A DNA stretch of 64,000 bases from Amphritea balenae (GTDB lineage: Bacteria; Pseudomonadota; Gammaproteobacteria; Pseudomonadales; Balneatricaceae), in the NCBI RefSeq assembly GCF_003858655.1, contig NZ_RQXV01000014.1, forward strand, positions 61,964 to 125,963, read 5' to 3'. The position numbers and the translations under genes are program-made. Under the pieces are notes generated by a model. It ran no database searches. It was given only the letters and a program-made list of their open reading frames with translations, and was not told the origin of the DNA. Positions 18,639 to 28,012 of this stretch are shown piece after piece (position 1 is the stretch's first letter; each line of letters opens with the position of its first letter).

Positions 18639-19850
18639 ATGAACAATGCCAGCACCACTAAACCCGATATCGGATTTACAGAATTTGTTGCGATGATGGG
18701 GTTTGTCACCTGTTTTGTTGCGATGGCGATTGATCTTATGCTGCCAGCACTATCTGAGATAGGTCTGGACCTGGGCGTCAGCCGGGCTAACGATACACAG
18801 CTCATCATAACCATGGTCTTTCTCGGTGTTGCTGTCGGTCAGATTTTATACGGTCCTCTATCGGACATTATCGGCCGCAAACCCTCCATATATCTGGGTT
18901 TCTGCCTGTTCATCATAGGCACTCTGATCTCTATTTTCTCAACCAGTTTAGAGATGATGTTGCTCGGCCGGTTATTTCAGGGGCTTGGAGCAGCAGGCCC
19001 ACGTATTGTGACTGTCGCTATCGTCAGAGACCATTACAAAGGCCCTCAGATGGCGCGCGTAATGTCACTGATAATGACCGTATTTATTATGGTGCCGATC
19101 GTTGCTCCTATTATTGGTCAGGGCATTCTCGCGATTGCAGGATGGCGGGCAATTTTTATATTCCTGCTATTGATGGCACTGGGTATTGTTACCTGGTTTG
19201 CACTTAGACTACCTGAAACCCTGCCATCAGAAAAACGGGGAAAGCTATCCTTTAAAACACTGCAGAACAGTTCAAAAGAAGTACTCGCGAACAAAGTAGC
19301 AGTCGCCTATATCGTTGCATTAGGTCTGGCTTTCGGATCATTCCTGGGCTTCCTGAATTCAGTTCAGCAGATTCTCCAGGAGCTCTATCAGCTAGGTACC
19401 GCTTTCCCTTTCTATTTCGCGGTTCTGGCGATAGGCATTGGTGTATCTAACATTCTAAATGCAAAACTTGTAGTTCGGTTTGGCATGAAGCCTTTGGTAA
19501 TGGGCGCTCAGGCAGGAACCGCATTACTTTCCCTGGTAGCTCTGATCAGTTGTATCTGGCTTGGTTCAGTACCTCCGTTATGGTTCATCATGACTTATTT
19601 CACTATCTTACTTATGGGTGTTGGACTGCTGTTTGGTAATCTTAATGCGCTTTCCATGGAGCCTTTTGGCCATATAGCCGGTCTGGCATCCAGCTTTGTC
19701 GGCGTTGTTTCAACTTTAATTGCTGTTGCCTTAGGCACTATCGTTGGCCAGTCGTTCAACGACACCCCTATCCCATTGATGCTGGGTTTTGTCCTGTTAC
19801 CGGGCGGTTCATTTATCATTACCCGCTGGGCGGCCAGCCAGTCAGCCTGA
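18639..19850 (+). CDS. Bcr/CflA-family multidrug efflux MFS transporter
   Basis: This 403-residue major facilitator is predicted to have 12 transmembrane helices. The opening FVAMAIDLMLPALSEI matches the acidic TM1 motif of drug:proton antiporters in the Bcr/CflA group. The loop motif GPLSDIIGRKPSIYLGF is the MFS signature A, and LLGRLFQGLGAAGPRI is motif B-like. It should export a small molecule using the proton gradient in the inner membrane. It is transcribed alone, divergent from the porin; the substrate is unknown. The ATG has AGGAAGG upstream. Confidence 0.9.
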   Translation: MNNASTTKPDIGFTEFVAMMGFVTCFVAMAIDLMLPALSEIGLDLGVSRANDTQLIITMVFLGVAVGQILYGPLSDIIGRKPSIYLGFCLFIIGTLISIFSTSLEMMLLGRLFQGLGAAGPRIVTVAIVRDHYKGPQMARVMSLIMTVFIMVPIVAPIIGQGILAIAGWRAIFIFLLLMALGIVTWFALRLPETLPSEKRGKLSFKTLQNSSKEVLANKVAVAYIVALGLAFGSFLGFLNSVQQILQELYQLGTAFPFYFAVLAIGIGVSNILNAKLVVRFGMKPLVMGAQAGTALLSLVALISCIWLGSVPPLWFIMTYFTILLMGVGLLFGNLNALSMEPFGHIAGLASSFVGVVSTLIAVALGTIVGQSFNDTPIPLMLGFVLLPGGSFIITRWAASQSA

Positions 19851-19929
19851 GTCGCAGCTACCACTGGCTATAGCTCAGGTTGTTTAGCACCAGTCGCTGC
19901 CGGCCAGGCTATCAACACTGACGATTAAG

Positions 19930-19961
19930 CAGGTCTCTTAAAACATAAAGAGGCCTGTTTA
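19930..19961 (+). terminator. Terminator after the MFS gene
   Basis: A stem of CAGGTCTCTT with AAGAGGCCTG (one G-T mismatch) is followed by TTT, 80 bp past the stop codon. The rest of 19851-20172 shows no gene. Confidence 0.55.
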
Positions 19962-20172
19962 CCTTCATGTCTTACCTCGCCTGCTTACTGTTCTTTGCTT
20001 TCCTTGTTTTCTAACTTCCCTTATTGCCCTTTACTTACGTCCCTTGATTTATATGTAATCCACTGTCGCTACTACTTAGCAGAAAATTCAATAATACCGG
20101 GTCAATCAGCTGTTCTATAAACAAGATAAGCTAGACAGATACCCCATCCCTTTAACAGTCTTCACAAGACAC

Positions 20173-20208
20173 AAAAAAACCGCTCTGGCTTGCACCAGAG
20201 CGGTTTTT
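20173..20208. terminator. Bidirectional terminator
   Basis: The stem AACCGCTCTGG / CCAGAGCGGTT is flanked by A7 on one side and T5 on the other, so it can stop transcription from both directions. It follows the minus-strand flavin reductase gene. Confidence 0.85.
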
Positions 20209-20275
20209 ATAATACGGGGAAAGTTATGGTTGTTAAGCTAAGCCTTTGTGAGACGAGCCTTAGTTAACCGAGCCC

Positions 20276-21214
20276 TTAACCCAGTTTGGCAATCAAACCT
20301 TTCAGGCTTCCTTTCAATAGCTCAGACTGCTCCGGAGTCAGGGAAGCAAGCAGAGCTGATTCCTCACCTACCGCCAGCGCCTGCATATTCGCCGCAACCT
20401 CAGAACCTTTTGCAGTCACAGCCAGAGTATCACTATCCTGATATGCTACAAGACCACGTTCAGCCATCCAGTCAGCAGTCTGGCGCAGCGCTACTTCAGG
20501 CTGCATTACCATCCCACTCAGGTCAGCAATTTTAATTGCAGGACAGCTGATCATACGTGCAAGAATACGCCACTCTTCCGGTGTCACATCACACTCGGCT
20601 TTTAGTTTTGGATAAAGGTCAGCGCTGAAACCCTGGTACGCGGCGCGCAGCAGGTATAACAGGTAATCACCAACAAAATCATCTTCGCTGGCTGCGCATG
20701 GCGCTGGCGACTTAACCATCTCTGGATGTTGAGCTGAAACTGCATAGCTACCACGAGCAAAAACAAGCGGTTCAACAGCATCATTAAAACGGTAGTCCAG
20801 CACTTCACCAACCAGAATCAAGTGATCGCCACCTTCGTATACAGCCCATGTTTTACATTCAAACTGTGCTGCATAATCATTCAGTACCGGCGCACCACCC
20901 AGACCCGCTGTATATTCAGCGTTAGCAAACTTATCTTCACCACGGCTGGCAAAGTTGTTTGAAGTTGCCACCTGATCACGACTCAGTACGTTTACAGCAA
21001 AGTGCTCTGCATTTTCAAAAGTAGACAGACTGTGGGCACCTTTATCAATACTCCACAGCACCAGGGTCGGATCCATTGACACAGAGTTGAAGCTGCTAGC
21101 TGTTACACCAACAGGGTTACCCTCAGCATCCAGTGTAGTGATAACAGTTACACCAGTAGGAAACTGAGATAATGCACGGCGGAAATCTTTAGGGTCAAAT
21201 GCTGTCTGAGACAT
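20276..21214 (-). CDS. 4-hydroxyphenylacetate 3-hydroxylase, flavin reductase component (C1-type)
   Basis: The N-terminal half (about 1-165) is a flavin-reductase-like FMN-binding domain, with FPTGVTVITTLDAEG, GVTASSFNSVSMDPTLVLWSI and FAVNVLSRDQ. The C-terminal half (about 175-312) resembles a MarR-type winged helix. That fusion and the length of about 312 match the C1 reductase of Acinetobacter, whose C-terminal domain is autoinhibitory and responds to 4-hydroxyphenylacetate. It supplies reduced FMN to the oxygenase encoded at 22750. I choose the ATG at 21214, with AAGGTGA upstream, over the GTG at 21223. The shared operator lies at 21286-21332. Confidence 0.9.
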   Translation of the reverse strand: MSQTAFDPKDFRRALSQFPTGVTVITTLDAEGNPVGVTASSFNSVSMDPTLVLWSIDKGAHSLSTFENAEHFAVNVLSRDQVATSNNFASRGEDKFANAEYTAGLGGAPVLNDYAAQFECKTWAVYEGGDHLILVGEVLDYRFNDAVEPLVFARGSYAVSAQHPEMVKSPAPCAASEDDFVGDYLLYLLRAAYQGFSADLYPKLKAECDVTPEEWRILARMISCPAIKIADLSGMVMQPEVALRQTADWMAERGLVAYQDSDTLAVTAKGSEVAANMQALAVGEESALLASLTPEQSELLKGSLKGLIAKLG

Positions 21215-21285
21215 GGAGGTCACCTTTTATTAATAGGAGTCGCTTTGATTATTATGCTTTGTGTCTGCGCCAAGCTACGCGAAAC

Positions 21286-21332
21286 TTCATATGTTAACTA
21301 ATTATAGATTCAATGCTGACAGTTAACATATA
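21286..21332 (-). promoter_or_regulatory. Inverted GTTAAC operator upstream of the flavin reductase
   Basis: TTCATATGTTAACTA at 21286-21300 is followed by AGTTAACATATA at 21321-21332, an inverted pair. The same 15-base half-site occurs in the promoter of the oxygenase gene at 22585. The AraC-type regulator encoded between the two is the likely binder. Confidence 0.65.
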
Positions 21333-21428
21333 TTTTTCACTGCTTTAATTGTACTTTTCATAGTTTAAACAATTATATAAAACTAACAACAAAACTCAGC
21401 AATGCGGATAAGACACTGTTTATAAAGA

Positions 21429-22385
21429 CTATTTAACTTTTTCTCTGTATTCGCTCGCCGTCACGCCTGCATTTCTGCGAAAAAATCTTGCGAAGTATGC
21501 AGGATCTTTGAAACCCAATTGATAACTAATTTCGGTAATTGGCGCTACGGAATAAGTCAGTTGTCGTCTGGCTTCCTGCATCAACCTTTCCATAATCAAT
21601 CGTTTTGATGGTAGCCCTGCCAGACGACGGCAGATCTCATTTAAGCGAGCTTCAGTAACGCTGATCATTTCAGAATACTGCGTCAGCGTCAGATGTTCAC
21701 AGAAGTGGGCTTCTATTAGCTCGTTAAAGCGGTGAAAGATTCGCACATCTTCTTTTCGGGTTTTCTGTTTAGGTTGTTTCTGATCAGATAGCCGCGCTAT
21801 ATCAATCAACACTAACTGTAATAATGCTTTAAGTGCCAGGGTATGCTCCATACTGGTATGGTCATTTTCATCGGCCATCAATGTCAGCAGATGCAACATA
21901 CGTTCCGCGGTTGGATCTTTTTCCGGCGATAAAGCGACACACAGAGGGCTATTAATAAAGCTCTTACTTGCTAATCCGGTTGGAATCATCGCTCCCATTA
22001 ATTCCCACACCAACTGTTGCCGTGCAGTTATTACATGGCCTGTTGCATTATTATCGGTAACAAAGGCATGTGGAACCGTCGGTGGTGTAAAGAAAAACAT
22101 CGGTCCTTTAACTGTGTAGCTTGTTTCATCCAGATGTACACGCACCGTACCATTTAAAATCACATGTACCTGATAAAAGCGATCATGATGATGTACCGGC
22201 ATATTTCGTCCAAAGAAATCAGCCATCTTTTCATGATGCTCATAATGGATCTCTGCATCTACATAATGCTGATCGTAAGCGTGACCTATATCTATATTTG
22301 GAATATCGTCGGAATTAGCAGAACCAGTCACAGAGCGCTTAGTCGATTTTTGTCCAATGGGCGTTGAAGTTGTACTTGTACTCAT
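21429..22385 (-). CDS. AraC-family regulator of hydroxyphenylacetate catabolism (HpaA-like)
   Basis: The protein of about 318 residues has an N-terminal cupin sensor domain (HHHDRFYQVHVILNGTVRVH, FFTPPTVPHAF; residues about 55-130). A C-terminal double helix-turn-helix of the AraC type follows, ending with ITEISYQLGFKDPAYFARFFRRNAGVTASEYR. It would act as a ligand-dependent activator. Its position between the reductase and oxygenase genes, both preceded by the same GTTAAC palindrome, supports control of 4-hydroxyphenylacetate hydroxylase. The start at 22385 has GAGG upstream; a GTG four codons earlier is an alternative. Confidence 0.85.
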   Translation of the reverse strand: MSTSTTSTPIGQKSTKRSVTGSANSDDIPNIDIGHAYDQHYVDAEIHYEHHEKMADFFGRNMPVHHHDRFYQVHVILNGTVRVHLDETSYTVKGPMFFFTPPTVPHAFVTDNNATGHVITARQQLVWELMGAMIPTGLASKSFINSPLCVALSPEKDPTAERMLHLLTLMADENDHTSMEHTLALKALLQLVLIDIARLSDQKQPKQKTRKEDVRIFHRFNELIEAHFCEHLTLTQYSEMISVTEARLNEICRRLAGLPSKRLIMERLMQEARRQLTYSVAPITEISYQLGFKDPAYFARFFRRNAGVTASEYREKVK

Positions 22386-22584
22386 ACATAGCCTCACAAC
22401 TAAAGATGCTTTGATTTCTGAATAGGATTTATTTTAGTTACTTTGAGGCTTTTATAAAGAATTATTCCACCCTTTGTGCAATCACTAACAGTTCCCAAAC
22501 TAGCATCAAATACCTAAACCCTTAATTATCAATAAGATAACCATAACACCCTCTCCAATCTACCTAGATACAGGGCCATTTTAA

Positions 22585-22650
22585 TTCATATGTTAACTAT
22601 CAAAAGTACAAGCAAGCCTATGAAAGATCCATTTTAATTAGTTAACTTGT
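22585..22650 (+). promoter_or_regulatory. Inverted GTTAAC operator upstream of the oxygenase gene
   Basis: TTCATATGTTAACTA at 22585-22599 and an inverted partner AGTTAACTTGT ending at 22650 repeat the arrangement upstream of the flavin reductase. They lie about 100-165 bp upstream of the start codon in a 364-bp gap with no other gene. Confidence 0.65.
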
Positions 22651-22749
22651 GAACAATAATGGATCCATCACTAGTACAGGATGTTCAGCAAGAGATGATT
22701 GAACAGACTGTGTTGTAACAACAGAATAATACAAACAAGGTACTGAACG

Positions 22750-23925
22750 ATGGAAAGAACAAATCCAATGCTCGACCAACTGAAAGAGATTCTGCCTGCG
22801 ATCGCAGCTAATGCGGTTGAAGCTGAACAACTACGTCGGGTACCAGATGAAAACATCCGTCTTCTGAAGTCAATCAAACTGCACCGTGCACTTCAGCCTA
22901 AAGCTTACGGCGGTCTTGAACTGTCTCTGCCGGAAGTAACCGATTGCATCGCTGCACTGGCTGGCGCTTGTGGCGGTACCGCATGGGCATTCAGCCTGCT
23001 GATCACCCATAGCCACCAGATGGCTATGTTCTCTAAGCAAGCTCAGGATGAGTTCTGGGGTGAAGACGTTGATGCTACTGCAAGCAGCTCTATCGCACCT
23101 TTCGGTAAAGCAGAAGAAACCGAAGGCGGCGTAATCTTCAATGGTGATATGCGTTGGAGTTCTGGTTGCGACCACGCTGAGTGGGCTATCCTTGGTTTCC
23201 TGCGTGACAACAAAGAAACTGGCGAAAAAGATTACAGCTTCGGTGTTGTGTATAAAGATGATTACGAAATCATCGATGACTGGTACTCTGCGGGCATGAA
23301 GCCATCAGGTACTAAGACTCTGCATATTAAAGAGAACACCTTCATCCCTGAGCACCGTATTGAAAAAGCTAAGGCGATGATGAGCGGCGAATCTGCTGGT
23401 TTCGGTCTGTACCCTGACAGCAAGATCTACTACACCCCTTACCGTCCATACTTCGCTTGTGGTTTCGCATCGATGGCACTGGGTATCGCAGAGCGCATGC
23501 TGACTGTATACAAAGAGCTGACTCAGAACCGTACCCGTGCTTATACTATGGCGGCTTCCGGTAAAGAGATTCCACCTCTGATGCGTCTGGCTGAATCTAC
23601 TCACCAGGTAATGGCTGCCCGTGCATTCATGGAAAAAACCTGGGATGAGCACAAAGAGTTTGGTGAGCAGAAGCGCTACCCAACTGATGCTGAACTGGCT
23701 TTCTGGCGTACCAACCAGGCTTATGCAATCAAGATGTGTGTTGAAGCTGTTAACCGTCTGTTTGAAGTATCCGGTGGTTCTACCTGGATTCACGACAACG
23801 AGATCCAGCGTCTGTGGCGTGATGTGAACATGACTGCTGCTCACGCATACACTGATTACGATGTATGTAAGCAGGTTCTGGGCCGCTCTATCATGGGCAT
23901 GGATCCAGATCCAACTATGGTTTAA
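22750..23925 (+). CDS. 4-hydroxyphenylacetate 3-hydroxylase, oxygenase component (C2-type)
   Basis: The 391-residue protein has the acyl-CoA dehydrogenase fold used by two-component flavin monooxygenases. It closely recalls the Acinetobacter C2 component: DENIRLLKSIKLHRALQPK, ATASSSIAPFGK, WSSGCDHAEWA, SAGFGLYPDSKI, and the identical end DPDPTMV. It uses reduced flavin from the reductase to ortho-hydroxylate 4-hydroxyphenylacetate to homoprotocatechuate. Later ring-cleavage genes are not in the window. Codon use is more biased toward frequent codons than in neighbours, suggesting high expression. The gene is followed by a strong terminator. Confidence 0.92.
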   Translation: MERTNPMLDQLKEILPAIAANAVEAEQLRRVPDENIRLLKSIKLHRALQPKAYGGLELSLPEVTDCIAALAGACGGTAWAFSLLITHSHQMAMFSKQAQDEFWGEDVDATASSSIAPFGKAEETEGGVIFNGDMRWSSGCDHAEWAILGFLRDNKETGEKDYSFGVVYKDDYEIIDDWYSAGMKPSGTKTLHIKENTFIPEHRIEKAKAMMSGESAGFGLYPDSKIYYTPYRPYFACGFASMALGIAERMLTVYKELTQNRTRAYTMAASGKEIPPLMRLAESTHQVMAARAFMEKTWDEHKEFGEQKRYPTDAELAFWRTNQAYAIKMCVEAVNRLFEVSGGSTWIHDNEIQRLWRDVNMTAAHAYTDYDVCKQVLGRSIMGMDPDPTMV

Positions 23926-23937
23926 TTACCATACTTG

Positions 23938-23971
23938 TAAAAAAACCCGCGCCTGACGCGGGTTTTTTTTA
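23938..23971 (+). terminator. Terminator after the oxygenase gene
   Basis: The perfect stem AACCCGCG / CGCGGGTT with a five-base loop is followed by eight T residues, 13 bp past the stop codon. Confidence 0.9.
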
Positions 23972-24133
23972 TATCCTAAGCTTCCTTATCAATTCCTCTG
24001 CAAAAGCAAAACCAACCACACCGCTTTATCTTTCACCACTCAGCTTTATCAGCCCTAGCCGAAACCCCAATTCCCCGATAGACTGATTATTTCCAGATAG
24101 ATATCTCATAGGTTAATATCAGGCGATAAAAAT

Positions 24134-24553
24134 ATGAATGAGATTCTCGAGTTACAAACGGGTCAGGTATCTTTCATTAGCGGTCTGATGGCAGGCTTCT
24201 CTCTATCTATTGCTGCTCAGATTATCCGTAGTAAATCTGAAAGCCCCATGGCCACTCTCAGCTTTATTTTGTTTACCGCGACCTCCCTGCTCTTTCTTAT
24301 CGCTCTTTACATCGATGTCGCGCTTAGCCTGCGTATTGCTGGTATCGATGAGGTCTCAGCAGAACTTTTAGAAAGCATTACCTTTGTCCGTTCTATAGGT
24401 ACCTCTGCTGCTACACTTGCACTTTTTCTGTTTATTATCTCAATTGGCATTCTCGGCTGGCTCCAATCCCGCCTCGCGGGGGTATCCTCCAGTATCATCG
24501 CTTTAGCCACTTTTATTATGGTCTGGATCGCCAGAAGCATGATCTTTGGGTAA
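24134..24553 (+). CDS. Small integral membrane protein, function unknown
   Basis: The 139-residue protein has four predicted membrane helices: about 12-30, 38-60, 88-110 and 114-135. The first includes SFISGLMAGFSLSIAAQII and the third TLALFLFIISIGILGWL. I recognise no family and no catalytic motif. The gene stands alone between the hydroxylase terminator and the RTX gene. The start at 24134 is preceded by AGGCGATAAAAAT, an acceptable ribosome binding site. Confidence 0.7.
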   Translation: MNEILELQTGQVSFISGLMAGFSLSIAAQIIRSKSESPMATLSFILFTATSLLFLIALYIDVALSLRIAGIDEVSAELLESITFVRSIGTSAATLALFLFIISIGILGWLQSRLAGVSSSIIALATFIMVWIARSMIFG

Positions 24554-24761
24554 TCTCGTTGCTGCAATAACTATACATCCAGAGTTTGAGATGAAACTTT
24601 ATGGTCAGGCTTAGCAGGCTTTGGGGTGTACCAATCTATCCATAAGATATGGTCAGAACTTTAGAATGAAACTACTTAAAATCTCAGTGCTCAGATAGAG
24701 CCTTTTAGGTCATTTAAGCTACCGGAAGCACTCTTCCGGCAGCTTAAAACGTAACCTATCC

Positions 24762-27005
24762 TTAGCTCCAAACAGCGGTGAGTACAGGTTCAAGATGACT
24801 CGCAACGTCCTGCGGAATAATGTCAACATTTCCTGTTGGCCTGTCAAAACTCGCCATTGCATTAACCAATGCTTCGACTCCAGTGTCCGAAATAGAAGCT
24901 CCTTCAATACGAATTGTTTCTATTTGGTTGCTTGATGAGCGATACCAATTATCAATTGTCACTTTGTCTCGTGTTCCAACGACATCAATTATCAAATCAT
25001 CCTGTGATCGGGAAAACCATAATCCCAACTCTGAATCCACTGAACTAAATGTTAACTTATCCCCCCGCCTTCCACTGCCACTATCCAGAATATGGTCATG
25101 GCCACCTTGAGCATGCATTATGTAATGATCTGAACCTTCTCCACCGAAAAGAACATCATCACCTTCCCCTCCTGACAAATAATCTCCGCTATCGCCTCCT
25201 GATAAAACATCATTACCACGACCACCGACAAGGGTATCGCGACCGGCCTCACCTGAAAGAAAGTCATTACCTGAGCCTCCTACAAGCCCATCGTTTCCAG
25301 TGCCGCCATATAATTTATCGTTTCCAGTGCCGCCATCGAGGACATCGTCACCATAATTACCATATAGTCGGTCATCGCCTGAGCCTCCTACAAGGGTATC
25401 GTCACCGATAATCCCTCCCGTTAGATAATCATTTCCACCGTTACCATAAAAAACATCATCCCCTAACCCCTTCAGGAATATATCTCCCCAACTATGGCCA
25501 TAAAACTTAAAGTCTCCATCACCATGAGCCAGCGAAAATACTTGAGAACTGGATTCACCACTCTCATCAGTTGCCGTTACTTTAACTTCAGTGACACCCG
25601 GAGTCTGGTAATAGGAATACCGGTCAGCGTTGAGTGAAAGCCTATTAGCATCAAACTCTAACCAACTAGGTAGTCTACTACCATCGGCCTCGGTCACAGT
25701 ATAAGTTAACGCATCACCATCGGGATCACTAAATGCACGAGACAAATTGATGCTAATTAAATCTCCTTTTGTATAGAGGCGATCTGAAAGTATTCTATTT
25801 ATTTCGGGCGCAGAATTGGTTGTAAGCTCAACCAACTCCAACAGCTCACTATCAGTTAATACACTACCATCAGCAAATGCAAAACACTCAACGCGATAAG
25901 CCTGGTTTGTTGCCATATTCTCAATGGTAATTTTGTCTTGTTCTATACCATTAGGATCCTCTATATCAATAACAATATTATCCCCCTCAATAGAAACCGT
26001 AATATCATCTACGGATATTCCTGAGCCAAAAGATATTTTGTCAATATTAGTATCGATTGCTATATCAAGATCATTAATCGTATTGTGACCATCGCCACGA
26101 TCAAAGTGATAAGTTTCAGCACTTGCCCAGCCTTCTAATCGATCTTCCCCTTTACCACCGTCCAGAGTATTACTGAATTCAGCACCTTGCCCGTCAACTC
26201 TTGAGATCTGAAGCAGATCATTTCCGTCTTCACCGAATAAGGTGTTAAAACCTAAATCATCGATAATTACATCATTACCATCGCCACCATAGGAGATATC
26301 GTTCCCTTCTCCTCCCATTAAGACATCATCACCGGCATCACCATCAATAATATCGCTGCCATGACCACCATCTAACTCATCATTGCCATCGCCCCCGTGC
26401 AAACTATCTTGACCATGACCACCCAAGAGAATATCACTACCATTTCCTCCTGCTAGATAATCTTGACCATGTCCTCCGTCAAGAACATCATCACCATCTC
26501 CACCTACCAGATAGTCAAGTCCATTCCCCCCAAGAAGCTGGTCATTACCTAAACCACCATGAAGAGAATCATTACCCACGCCACCATCTAGCAGGTCATC
26601 ACCTAGATCGCCACTTAAATAATCATTACCACTCTCACCGTATAAATGGTCGTTACCTGAGCCACCAAACAGTGAATCTAAATGATTTCCGCCATATAAT
26701 ATGTCGTTACCTTCTCCACCATCCAGCAAATCATTATCAGCTTCACCGTATAGGACATCATCACCATCGCCGCCCTGAAGCTCATCTAAACCCGCACCAC
26801 CAAATAACGTATCAGTGCCAGTACCACCAATAAGTAAATCTGAACCATCACGGCCTCTGATAACATCATCACCAGCACCACCGTCGATAATATCGTTTCC
26901 TGCTGTGCCGAAGAGCTCATCATTACCTGGCGTAGCAAGCGTAGTTGTGCTTGCTGCGGATATCTTTGAGCCGTATAACAAAAGATCTGCAGTTCTTGTA
27001 GTCAT
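24762..27005 (-). CDS. RTX-type calcium-binding repeat protein, probably secreted
   Basis: This 747-residue acidic protein is dominated by glycine-rich nonapeptides of the GGxGxDxLx type. There is a first block at about residues 28-260 and a second at about 515-650. Between them lies a region with DDITVSIEGDNIVIDI (haemolysin-related) and a cadherin/dystroglycan-like domain (about 395-505, with FSDPDGDALTYTV). A second haemolysin-related segment sits near the C-terminus. There is no N-terminal signal, as expected for type I secretion; no export genes are adjacent. No enzymatic domain is seen, so adhesin or surface-layer roles are guesses. Confidence 0.88.
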   Translation of the reverse strand: MTTRTADLLLYGSKISAASTTTLATPGNDELFGTAGNDIIDGGAGDDVIRGRDGSDLLIGGTGTDTLFGGAGLDELQGGDGDDVLYGEADNDLLDGGEGNDILYGGNHLDSLFGGSGNDHLYGESGNDYLSGDLGDDLLDGGVGNDSLHGGLGNDQLLGGNGLDYLVGGDGDDVLDGGHGQDYLAGGNGSDILLGGHGQDSLHGGDGNDELDGGHGSDIIDGDAGDDVLMGGEGNDISYGGDGNDVIIDDLGFNTLFGEDGNDLLQISRVDGQGAEFSNTLDGGKGEDRLEGWASAETYHFDRGDGHNTINDLDIAIDTNIDKISFGSGISVDDITVSIEGDNIVIDIEDPNGIEQDKITIENMATNQAYRVECFAFADGSVLTDSELLELVELTTNSAPEINRILSDRLYTKGDLISINLSRAFSDPDGDALTYTVTEADGSRLPSWLEFDANRLSLNADRYSYYQTPGVTEVKVTATDESGESSSQVFSLAHGDGDFKFYGHSWGDIFLKGLGDDVFYGNGGNDYLTGGIIGDDTLVGGSGDDRLYGNYGDDVLDGGTGNDKLYGGTGNDGLVGGSGNDFLSGEAGRDTLVGGRGNDVLSGGDSGDYLSGGEGDDVLFGGEGSDHYIMHAQGGHDHILDSGSGRRGDKLTFSSVDSELGLWFSRSQDDLIIDVVGTRDKVTIDNWYRSSSNQIETIRIEGASISDTGVEALVNAMASFDRPTGNVDIIPQDVASHLEPVLTAVWS

Positions 27006-27818
27006 AATTTATTCTCCCCACTATTTAATTTTTAGCCCTTAATCATAAGAGCTATTTATCTCAGCAACTGGAAACCCGGCGACTAAGGCATGCCAAGTAT
27101 CTACTTGCAGAAATTCAAACATGATTCATATAGAAAGGAAGATAACGATAAGAAAGAGCATCCTGGCTCACTATATGCATCCTGCATTGGAACTATAGAC
27201 GACATTTATTAATTAAAATCTGCCACCTAGAAAAATTGTTATCTACTCAATTAGATAACATGAAAAAGGTAAAACTACGGTTTTTTCAGTTTCCGTATCA
27301 GCATGGTTTGCTTCAGCTTTTTATGACTTTATGCCATTAATATTGCTGTACGAGAGCAAAAAATTTACAAATCGCACACAACTAGATAAACACAAGACTA
27401 TGATTCAATTTAAGGGCGCCAAACATTGAAAACTAAGGAAAAACAATGAACGACAGTACTGATAAACACAGTCAGCTAATCGACCATAAAGTTTCGACAA
27501 AGTCATCATATAGCAGCCCTTCTTTGCGGTTTACCAGCATGTGAACGACTAAAAAAATGGTGGGATGTAATACATGATTTGAATTCCTTTTTTCGTTGGG
27601 CATCCTTGCTTATGTATATTTCTAACAAAATATTTCCTATATCACAACAACTTATCCTGCTTTATGTTACTTTATTACTTTATGGATCAGGGTCCGAACG
27701 CTTTCATCCTGAACATCAACTTCAACATATTCTGCCTAACGTGGCCTCTCTGAATATTACATCTAGCAAGCTTAGCTCTGACAAGTGCTTGATTATCAAA
27801 AACAGGTCCGCATAATAA
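27006..27818. other. AT-rich gap with only doubtful small reading frames
   Basis: About 0.8 kb between the RTX and transporter genes. A 32-codon frame at 27446-27544 (begins MNDSTDKHSQL) has a good AAGGAAAAACA ribosome binding site. A TTG-initiated frame at 27579-27815 encodes a 78-residue peptide with one hydrophobic segment. Neither resembles a known family. The base composition is clearly more AT-rich than the neighbours, which could mark regulatory DNA or a decayed gene. Confidence 0.3.
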
Positions 27819-27887
27819 CGACGCTTAAATACAGTCAGTACGCCTCAATTTACTGTAAACCGACGCACTCAATGCCGAGCATGTCGC
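27819..27887 (+). promoter_or_regulatory. 21-bp-spaced direct-repeat operator upstream of the BCCT gene
   Basis: CGACGC at 27861 and TGTCGC at 27882 are exactly 21 bp apart, on the gene strand, 126 bp before the start codon. Another CGACGC at 27819 lies 42 bp (two periods) further upstream. The same pair occurs at five other C1-related promoters in this window. The 21-bp period suits AraC/GlxA-type activators, one of which is encoded at 32927. Confidence 0.7.
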
Positions 27888-28012
27888 AATCAGAATCATC
27901 AATATGAATTGCTCTTCTTTAATATGCCCTATATGCAGCGGTAAGTTCTGGCATTTACCGGTCTGCTTTGTAACAGAAGACTGACTCATAATAAAAACAA
28001 TGGAGTAACCCT

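Noticed and set aside
24820..27042. Plus-strand frames opposite the RTX gene
   Set aside because: They are low-complexity mirrors of the glycine/aspartate repeats and have no start context.
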